Below are positions 1-6,084 of a DNA stretch of 12,057 bases, one piece after another. The stretch's first letter is position 1; every line of letters begins with the position of its first letter. Under the pieces are notes generated by a model, which did not search any database, had not been told where the DNA came from, and worked only from the letters and a program-made list of their open reading frames with translations. Source of the stretch: CAZTLE01 sp964614415 (lineage in GTDB: Bacteria; Bacteroidota; Bacteroidia; Flavobacteriales; Flavobacteriaceae); the NCBI GenBank assembly GCA_964614415.1, contig CAZTLE010000126.1, positions 1-12,057 on the forward strand. Reading direction: 5' to 3'. Made by a program: the position numbers and the translations under genes.

Positions 1-1
1 A

Positions 2-70
2 AGCTCAAAGGGCCGCTTTCTTCGTTCCTCAAAAATACTCATTAATGATGTAGATTTAGATTTCCAATAA
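2..70 (+). CDS. possible 3' end of an upstream gene (partial)
   Basis: The frame starting at base 2 is open from the window edge to a TAA at 68-70 and would end in the residues KILINDVDLDFQ. It stops 10 bases before the ATG of the hydrolase gene, a spacing typical of one operon, which is why I prefer it to the other two frames; those are also open from the edge but stop earlier (bases 43-51). Only 22 codons are visible, so neither its coding status nor its product can be judged. If real, it would be the gene preceding the glycosylglycerate operon. Confidence 0.3.
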   Translation, partial: SSKGRFLRSSKILINDVDLDFQ

Positions 71-80
71 GGATTTGTGA

Positions 81-1400
81 ATGAGTTCATTACTTGAAAA
101 GGCCCGTCGCGTGCTGGAAAACAACCACAAAGGGGGCTTTACGATTCCCTGCGAAGGGCTATATCCGTTTCAGTGGAATTGGGACTCGGGATTCATAGCC
201 ATTGGCTGGGCTCACCTCGATATGGAGAAGGCGAAAGATGAGATCAGATCCTTGCTTAAAGGACAATGGAAGAACGGTTTTATTCCGCACATTGTTTTTC
301 ACAACGAGGCCAGTTCGTACTACCCGGGACCGGAGGTACACGCTGCTCATTTAAGCGATCAGAACCCGGATATTAAGACCTCCGGAATCACGCAACCGCC
401 CGTACTTGGTTTTGTACTGGAAGCGCTCTACGAGATAGGAGCCGATAAAGATGATATGCGTGCCTTTGTGAATGAGGTATACGACGACATCTTCGCAAAT
501 AGTGCCTACTTCTATGAGTACCGCGATCCTGCGGACGAAGGACTCGTATACATTTGTCATAACTGGGAGGCAGGAACGGATAACACACCGGTTTGGGATC
601 GTATCTGGGAAACGTTTGAAGTACCCACCTACGAAATGCAGCGGAAGGATACGCAGCTTATTGATGCGTCCCATAGACCCACCAATAAAGAATATCAGTA
701 TTACATTCATCTTATAGAACTGTTCAAGTCATGGCACTATGACGATGGGAAGATTGCCGCCGGCTGTCCGTTTCTAATTCAGGATCCGTTGTTTAATAGC
801 ATGCTGATCAGATCGAACGAAGCACTCATTAATTTGGGCAACATGCTGGGAAAGACGGCGCAGGTTGCTTCACTGAAAGCGTGGAACCATAAGGCGATTC
901 GACGTATGAATTCCAAACTCTATGATGAAGAACTGGGAGGATATGTGTATTACGATCTTCGGAATGAACGAAAATTGAACTACTTGTCGTCTTCAAGTTT
1001 TGCTCCTTTGATGGCTGGGATACCAACTGGTGCGCAAGCCTCGTCAATGGTTGAACATTTTAAAGGAGGTAGATTCAGTGGCCCGGAGAATGAGAATTTC
1101 CTGTGTGCCTCGTTTGATCCGTCAAGTCATTTGTTCAATTCGAAGAAGTACTGGCGGGGTCCTATCTGGATTAATCTTAACTGGATCATTTACAAGGGGT
1201 TACTTCGATATGAATTTACCGGTGAGGCCAGGCGCTTAAAAAATGATTCCCTGTATTTCATGGAGAAGTACGGGTTCTACGAGTATTTCGAATCTTCAAA
1301 AGCGGCCAATGAATCCCTTCAAAAGGGATATGGGGGGAATAATTTTTCCTGGAGTGCCGCCTTGACTATTGACTTTCTAACCAACACCAACACTGTATGA
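81..1400 (+). CDS. MGH1-like glycoside hydrolase, probable mannosylglycerate/glucosylglycerate hydrolase
   Basis: A 439-residue cytoplasmic (alpha/alpha)6-barrel hydrolase of the GH63-related MGH1 type; no signal peptide is seen. Visible family motifs are QWNWDSGF (31-38), HNWEAGTDNTPVWD (160-173), YWRGPIWINLNW (357-368), FYEYFE (399-404) and FSWSAALTIDFL (422-433). From memory of the family, the Thermus mannosylglycerate hydrolase uses an Asp acid near 167 and a Glu base near 402; here D167 and E401 fall at matching places. The length matches characterised mannosylglycerate and glucosylglycerate hydrolases (roughly 420-450 residues). Such enzymes release D-glycerate plus mannose or glucose, and a glycerate kinase lies two genes downstream, which supports this role over a generic oligosaccharide trimming enzyme. 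The ATG at 81 follows an AAGGA at about 8 bases. Its TGA overlaps the ATG of the symporter gene (ATGA). The hexose released (mannose or glucose) cannot be decided from sequence alone. Confidence 0.85.
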   Translation: MSSLLEKARRVLENNHKGGFTIPCEGLYPFQWNWDSGFIAIGWAHLDMEKAKDEIRSLLKGQWKNGFIPHIVFHNEASSYYPGPEVHAAHLSDQNPDIKTSGITQPPVLGFVLEALYEIGADKDDMRAFVNEVYDDIFANSAYFYEYRDPADEGLVYICHNWEAGTDNTPVWDRIWETFEVPTYEMQRKDTQLIDASHRPTNKEYQYYIHLIELFKSWHYDDGKIAAGCPFLIQDPLFNSMLIRSNEALINLGNMLGKTAQVASLKAWNHKAIRRMNSKLYDEELGGYVYYDLRNERKLNYLSSSSFAPLMAGIPTGAQASSMVEHFKGGRFSGPENENFLCASFDPSSHLFNSKKYWRGPIWINLNWIIYKGLLRYEFTGEARRLKNDSLYFMEKYGFYEYFESSKAANESLQKGYGGNNFSWSAALTIDFLTNTNTV

Positions 1401-3043
1401 ATTGGCTCGATTATGGCATTGTTGCCGTCTACATTCTATTCTTTCTCGGAATGGGATTTTTCTTTAAGGAAAACAAAGACTCAAAAGACTATTTTTTAGG
1501 AGGAAGGAGTATGGGATGGTTCCCGTTGAGTCTTTCCACCATGGCAACGCAACTATCAGCCATCAGTTTTATTTCGGCCCCTGCCTTTGTTGGACTCAAA
1601 CTAAACGGTGGTATGAAATGGCTTACGTTCGAGTTGGCCGTTCCTCTGGCAATGATGGGGATCATGCTACTGGTCATCCCGCCCTTATTCCGATCGGGTG
1701 TTGTTAGTATCTATGAGTTTGTGGAGAAGCGGTTTTCCGCGTCTACCCGCCTTATTCTTAGCGTAGTCTTTCAGATAAGCCGCGCGCTGGCAACGGGCGT
1801 CATGGTGTATACCATTGCCCTGATCCTGCAAGCGGTCCTGGACATTAATTATGTGTGGACAGTACTCATTATTGGCGTCATTACCCTCATTTATAGCTTC
1901 TTTGGAGGAATGAAGGCTGTTGTATGGGGTGATGCCATTCAGATGATATTGCTGTTCGGCGGACTGCTCATTTGTTTGTTTTACGGTTGGTATCTTGTCG
2001 ATTCCATGGGAGGCCTGGAAAGTGGTTTCCCTACCGAACGTTTGCAAGTAATTGACTTTAATCTCGGAATAGGCGAAGGGCAGGAATACGGCTTCTGGCC
2101 CATGTTGGTAGGAGGCTTTTTTCTCTATGTTTCTTACTATGGTTGCGATCAGACACAAGCACAGCGAATGCTTTCGGCCAAGAATGAAAAAACAATACGC
2201 CAATTGTTGCTGGCTAACGGACTGCTGCGATTTCCTGTAGTACTGGTGTATTGCACTATGGGACTCATTATTGGTACCCTTGTGACCACCGCTCCCGATT
2301 TTATGAATGAGATTGCCGCTGTTACTCAAAAATACTTCCCGGCAGATGCCGCAAATGGAGGTGTAAAGGCCGATCTTATGATTCCGGTATTCATCACGAA
2401 GTACCTCCCTCATGGCCTTATTGGCTTACTCATGGTGGCTATCTTGTCGGCTGCGATGTCTTCCCTGAGTTCTACAGTTAACTCATTGTCGGCGGTAAGT
2501 GTAGAGGATTTCTTTAACCGCGGGAAGAAGAAAATTGAGGGAAGCCGGTATATGGTGATGTCGAAGCTGGCCGTTATTTTCTGGGGGATAGTCGTTGTAA
2601 GCTGTTCGTTTTTGTTTGGCGGCAGTAAGAGTACCGTAATTGAGATTATTAATGCCGTTGGTTCCGTTTTTTATGGTCCTGTATTGGTCACCTTTTTACT
2701 GGCTATCTTTTCAAAACGGGTAAATCATATTGGGATGAACGTTGGTATTATTACGGCAGTGCTTATAAACCTGATGTTCTCAGGCACGATACAGGAGATA
2801 TTCAATTTTGACCTTGGAATAGATATATTCTGGATTTGGCTGAATTTCACTGGCGTTGCGATCTCCCTGATCGTCGCCTATGTGGTCTCCGCGCTTACGA
2901 GTAAGGTACCTGTTAAGTCTTCCGAAGGAATTTCGTTCAAGGTAAGACGTTCGGATATATTCTCGAAAGAAGTATATATACTCACAGCTTTTTTTGTGGT
3001 CATTGTAGTATTTAGTTTCCTCGTACCAACCCTATTCGGATAG
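1397..3043 (+). CDS. sodium:solute symporter (SSS/SLC5 family)
   Basis: A 548-residue inner-membrane protein with about 13-14 hydrophobic segments, of normal length for the SSS family. Family marks are the first-helix region DYFLGGRSMGWFPLSLSTMA (31-50) followed by TQLSAISFISAP, the SFFGGMKAVVWGDAIQ signature (167-182), DQTQAQRMLSAKN (251-263), and the Ser-rich AAMSSLSSTVNSLSAV (352-367), where family members build a sodium site. The family couples sodium entry to uptake of sugars, amino acids or organic acids. Sequence alone does not give the substrate. Its position between the hydrolase and the glycerate kinase, with the start codon inside the hydrolase stop (ATGA), suggests uptake of mannosyl- or glucosylglycerate, or of glycerate. 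The 6-base gap to the kinase gene implies one transcript. The family call is firm; the substrate is inference. Confidence 0.9.
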   Translation: MNWLDYGIVAVYILFFLGMGFFFKENKDSKDYFLGGRSMGWFPLSLSTMATQLSAISFISAPAFVGLKLNGGMKWLTFELAVPLAMMGIMLLVIPPLFRSGVVSIYEFVEKRFSASTRLILSVVFQISRALATGVMVYTIALILQAVLDINYVWTVLIIGVITLIYSFFGGMKAVVWGDAIQMILLFGGLLICLFYGWYLVDSMGGLESGFPTERLQVIDFNLGIGEGQEYGFWPMLVGGFFLYVSYYGCDQTQAQRMLSAKNEKTIRQLLLANGLLRFPVVLVYCTMGLIIGTLVTTAPDFMNEIAAVTQKYFPADAANGGVKADLMIPVFITKYLPHGLIGLLMVAILSAAMSSLSSTVNSLSAVSVEDFFNRGKKKIEGSRYMVMSKLAVIFWGIVVVSCSFLFGGSKSTVIEIINAVGSVFYGPVLVTFLLAIFSKRVNHIGMNVGIITAVLINLMFSGTIQEIFNFDLGIDIFWIWLNFTGVAISLIVAYVVSALTSKVPVKSSEGISFKVRRSDIFSKEVYILTAFFVVIVVFSFLVPTLFG

Positions 3044-3049
3044 TCCAAT

Positions 3050-4189
3050 ATGAATATCATTGTTGCTCCCGATGCTTTTAAGGACTGTCTCTCCGCCGAA
3101 GGAGTAGGGCAGGCCATGTGTCTTGGAATCAATGATTACAGCCAGAACGCCAGCTCTTATGTGCTTCAGGTATCGGATGGAGGAGAGGGCTTTTTAGAGG
3201 CTGTACGCTCTTATGTAAATGAGCTCACAGAGGTTTCTGTTAAGACATTGGATCCGCTGGGAAGAGAGATCAAGGCGAGTTATCTGTATGACTCCACCGA
3301 GCAGACCGCTTATATCGAATTGGCCCGGGCTTCCGGTATTGAATTGCTTTCTTCTGAAGAGCGGAACCCGCTTATTACGTCGACATACGGTACGGGAATT
3401 CAAATACGGGATGCGATCAACCAGGGCGCGAAAACGATCTATGTGGGACTGGGTGGCAGCTCAACCAATGATGCCGGAACCGGAATGGCACAGGCCATAG
3501 GATATCGTTTTCTGGATTCAGAAGGAAAGGAAGTAATACCTTGTGGTGGAAATCTGGCCAAAATCGTAACTATTGAGAAACCGGGTTCGATGCCGACAAC
3601 TGAGTTTTATGCCATAAACGACGTGCTGAACCCTTTGTACGGCCCTACTGGCGCGGCATACACTTATGCGCCACAAAAAGGAGCTTCTCCTGAGCATGTT
3701 CTCGCCCTGGATGACGGATTAAAAAATCTGGATGCCGTTGTTCAGGAAAAACTGGGATATAGCAAAGCTATGGTTCCGGGAACCGGTGCAGCCGGCGGGT
3801 CGGGTTATGGACTACACGTTTTTCTGAATGCAACGTTTATAACGGGTACACGATTCATACTGGGTCTGAGTGATTTTTATAAACTTCTGAAAGACCATAA
3901 GATTGAACTTATTCTTACCGGAGAAGGGAAGATTGATGATCAAACGGCCTATGGGAAACTGGTGCACGGACTCATAACCGAAGGGCAAAAAAATGAGATA
4001 CCTGTCGCGGCAATATGCGGAAAACTGGATCTCTCCGGGACTGAAACCGAATCACTCGGCCTTGCAACGGTGAGAGAGCTATATGATCAGGAAAAACCTG
4101 TTGAATACAGTTACTCCCACGCTTCGGAACTAATTCGGAAAAAGACTACTGAAATCCTGAATACTGTGTTTGGAACTCCTACTCAATGA
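3050..4189 (+). CDS. glycerate kinase (class II, GarK/GlxK family)
   Basis: A 379-residue soluble kinase, the usual length for PF02595. Motifs in order are APDAFKDCLSA (6-16), VSDGGEG (41-47), GLGGSSTNDAGTGMAQAIG (133-151), NDVLNPLYGP (190-199), GAAGGSGYG (246-254) and TGEGKIDDQT (290-299). The family phosphorylates D-glycerate with ATP, generally giving 2-phosphoglycerate, which enters glycolysis at the enolase step. Here it is the third gene of the operon and would consume the glycerate made by the hydrolase. The ATG at 3050 starts 6 bases after the symporter stop, without a clear Shine-Dalgarno sequence. The 3' end overlaps the convergent DUF4249 gene by 11 bases, and no terminator lies between them. 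An alternative source of glycerate (glyoxylate or tartronate pathways) is possible, but no such gene is in the window. Confidence 0.93.
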   Translation: MNIIVAPDAFKDCLSAEGVGQAMCLGINDYSQNASSYVLQVSDGGEGFLEAVRSYVNELTEVSVKTLDPLGREIKASYLYDSTEQTAYIELARASGIELLSSEERNPLITSTYGTGIQIRDAINQGAKTIYVGLGGSSTNDAGTGMAQAIGYRFLDSEGKEVIPCGGNLAKIVTIEKPGSMPTTEFYAINDVLNPLYGPTGAAYTYAPQKGASPEHVLALDDGLKNLDAVVQEKLGYSKAMVPGTGAAGGSGYGLHVFLNATFITGTRFILGLSDFYKLLKDHKIELILTGEGKIDDQTAYGKLVHGLITEGQKNEIPVAAICGKLDLSGTETESLGLATVRELYDQEKPVEYSYSHASELIRKKTTEILNTVFGTPTQ

Positions 4190-5072
4190 TCAAACTTGCC
4201 TTGTATTCCTGAACGATGGCGAAATAACCCAGAATAAACTCGTCATTGCGATCCACATTGTTGGAAACGTCAATGTTGTTGATTCCTTCCACCTTCAGGA
4301 AATTGCCGCGAGCCGTACTTGTAGGTACCTGGAAGGGACCACCGTCTCCTTCACTCAATTCAATGATCTGATTCATATAGTTAAAGAACTGCTGATCGGC
4401 TCCCAGGATGCTTACCGTGATTTCGTCACCCGGTTGTAGATTCTCATCATAGAAGTACGAAAACTCAAATTGCTGACCATTGAAGAAGGTGTCTTCCGCA
4501 GTGGTGAATAACCCAAAACCAAGGTCAAACACATAGAAGTCATCCCGTTCTGCCAGATCGGTGAAGGTGATCTTGACTTCCGTTTCGTCTTCGTCGAACA
4601 AAGTTTCCGTACCCTGTTCAAGGTTGTCGATAGGAACAGAGAAATTAACACGATATTCTGCCAGGTAGAGTTCATCGCGCCATTCGAAGGTAAGGATCCA
4701 TCGATCGTCAGGATCTGTAAAAGCCGCTCCCGGTAGAAAACCTCCTGTGGCAACAGTTCCATCAGGCCCTGTTGGAATGAAAGTACCCGGTTGTTCAGGG
4801 TCCGGTAACAGGAAAGTAGCCCCGCCACCCTGTGTCTCATTGAAGAGTTGCATTCCCCCTTGCACGGGGTTGTCCGGAATGGTGATCTCATCAAAGAATC
4901 CCGCTGTCTGAGTGGTTTTAAACCGTACGGGAACCTGAGCCGCTGTGGTATCGGCTCGAATAATGGCCTCAACAATCAATCTGGGCTCTTCGGCAGGGGC
5001 ATCAATTTCGATCACATCTTCGCAGCTCCAAAAACTCGTTGTCAGCACAATAAGTACAAAGAATGTTCTCAC
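4179..5072 (-). CDS. DUF4249 outer-membrane lipoprotein, distal copy
   Basis: A 297-residue protein that starts with a lipoprotein signal (hydrophobic stretch, then FWSC with Cys17 as the lipidated residue). The acidic CEDVIEID after the cysteine resembles Bacteroidota surface-export signals. The opening (VIEIDAPAEEPRLIVEAIIR) is typical of DUF4249, a family encoded beside TonB-dependent receptors and of unknown biochemical role; it may help the receptor capture its ligand. It is about 85% identical to the copy just upstream (5187-6080): I count 38 differences in the first 150 residues but only 7 in the last 147. The start is GTG, placed exactly where the paralogue has ATG and followed by the same MRTFF, so it is well supported. 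It is the last gene of the receptor operon and its 3' end overlaps the glycerate kinase gene head-on by 11 bases. Confidence 0.87.
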   Translation of the reverse strand: MRTFFVLIVLTTSFWSCEDVIEIDAPAEEPRLIVEAIIRADTTAAQVPVRFKTTQTAGFFDEITIPDNPVQGGMQLFNETQGGGATFLLPDPEQPGTFIPTGPDGTVATGGFLPGAAFTDPDDRWILTFEWRDELYLAEYRVNFSVPIDNLEQGTETLFDEDETEVKITFTDLAERDDFYVFDLGFGLFTTAEDTFFNGQQFEFSYFYDENLQPGDEITVSILGADQQFFNYMNQIIELSEGDGGPFQVPTSTARGNFLKVEGINNIDVSNNVDRNDEFILGYFAIVQEYKASLIIE

Positions 5073-5076
5073 GGTA

Positions 5077-5148
5077 TTGAAATTTATAATTATAGATTGC
5101 GGTCCGTATAACTCCCTGAGGAGTCTTACCTAAAGCTTCAGAATTAAT
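5077..5148 (-). pseudogene. decayed C-terminal tail of a second TonB-dependent receptor
   Basis: Read on the minus strand, this open stretch encodes INSEALGKTPQGVIRTAI then YNYKFQ. The intact receptor upstream ends NSETGVNEAVRTAI, FGVVPAVT, YNFKF, stop. NSE, RTAI and YN(F/Y)KF match, with the eight residues FGVVPAVT missing and the stop TAA changed to CAA. From the KF codons onward, the spacing to the next DUF4249 start codon is identical in both places (one codon plus four bases), and the last ~46 bases before and including the start codons match at roughly 70%. A TGA lies just upstream of the fragment. The simplest reading is the remnant of a receptor gene that once preceded the distal DUF4249 copy. 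The fragment is short, so chance similarity is not fully excluded. Confidence 0.55.
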
Positions 5149-5157
5149 TCAGCAAAC

Positions 5158-5178
5158 GACTGCAGAGTCAATGCAGTC
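5158..5178 (-). repeat. inverted repeat between the two DUF4249 genes
   Basis: GACTGCA (5158-5164) and TGCAGTC (5172-5178) form a perfect 7-base-pair stem with a 7-base loop, 8 bases after the stop of the proximal DUF4249 gene. No good T tract follows on the minus strand (GTTTGCTG), so it is a poor terminator. It could be a processing or stabilising hairpin that sets unequal levels of the two cistrons. Confidence 0.5.
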
Positions 5179-5186
5179 ACCGAGCG

Positions 5187-6080
5187 CTACTGAATAACCA
5201 AACTTGCCTTGTATTCCTGAACGATGGCGAAATACCCCAGAATGAACTCGTCGCTGCGATCTACATTGTTGGAGACATCAATGTTGTTTATTCCTTCCAC
5301 CTTCAGGAAATTACCACGGGCCGTACTTACGGGAACCTGGAATGGGCCGCCGTCTCCTTCACTCAACTCAATGATCTGATTCATATAGTTAAAGAACTGC
5401 TGATCGGATCCCAAAATGCTCACCTCAATCTCATCCCCCGGTTGCAGGTTTTCATCATAGAAGTACGAAAATTCGAACTGCTGTCCATTAAAGAACGTAT
5501 CCTCTGCGGTGGCAAACAATCCGAAGCCCAGGTCGAAGACATAGAAGTCATCCCGCTCTGCCAGATCGGTAAACGTGATCTTAACTTCCGTTTCGTCCTC
5601 GTCAAATAAGGTTTCTGTTCCTTGTTCCAGGTTATCTATAGGGACGGAGTATTGCAATCTGAACTCCGCAAGATATACTTCATCCCGCCACTCAAAACTG
5701 AGGATCCACCGGTCATTCGGGTCATCAAAGACAGATCCGGACAAAAAGCCTCCGGTGGCCGCGGTACCGTCCGGGCCTTCCGGAACAAAAGTGCCGGGTT
5801 GTTCGGGGTCGGGAATAATGATAATCGGATCTCCACCCTGCGTCTCATTGAGCAATAACATGCCACTTTCTATAGGATCATCCGGAATGGTGATCTCGTC
5901 AAAGAATCCGGCGGTTTGAGTCGTTCTAAATCGCACGGGGAACTGAGCTACTGAAGTATCTACCCGAATAATAGCTTCTACAACCAATCTGGGTTCTTCA
6001 GCCGGAACATCGATTTCTATTACATCTTCACAACTCCAAAAACTCATGGCCAGGGCAACCAGTATAAAGAATGTTCTCAT
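5187..6080 (-). CDS. DUF4249 outer-membrane lipoprotein, proximal copy
   Basis: A 297-residue lipoprotein, the paralogue of the 4179-5072 gene and exactly the same length without gaps. The signal peptide ends FWSC with the lipidated Cys17, followed by EDVIEIDVPAEEP. The ATG at 6080 begins 4 bases after the receptor stop, so receptor and lipoprotein are surely co-transcribed and probably work together in the outer membrane. The C-terminal half, with TETLFDEDETEVKITFTDLA and the run through FNYMNQIIELSEGDGGPFQV, is nearly identical in both copies at protein level although about 18% of bases differ in a 231-base stretch I compared, mostly at third positions. This points to an old duplication with strong constraint on that half. 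DUF4249 has no known enzymatic role, and the ligand cannot be inferred here. Confidence 0.88.
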   Translation of the reverse strand: MRTFFILVALAMSFWSCEDVIEIDVPAEEPRLVVEAIIRVDTSVAQFPVRFRTTQTAGFFDEITIPDDPIESGMLLLNETQGGDPIIIIPDPEQPGTFVPEGPDGTAATGGFLSGSVFDDPNDRWILSFEWRDEVYLAEFRLQYSVPIDNLEQGTETLFDEDETEVKITFTDLAERDDFYVFDLGFGLFATAEDTFFNGQQFEFSYFYDENLQPGDEIEVSILGSDQQFFNYMNQIIELSEGDGGPFQVPVSTARGNFLKVEGINNIDVSNNVDRSDEFILGYFAIVQEYKASLVIQ

Positions 6081-6084
6081 AGCA

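Noticed and set aside
351..710. 119-codon open frame on the minus strand
   Set aside because: It is antisense to the hydrolase gene across its catalytic motif, with no signal of its own.
1685..2413. 242-codon open frame on the minus strand
   Set aside because: It lies wholly antisense to the symporter gene, whose transmembrane segments and family motifs are intact, and its translation shows no motif; it is a coding shadow.
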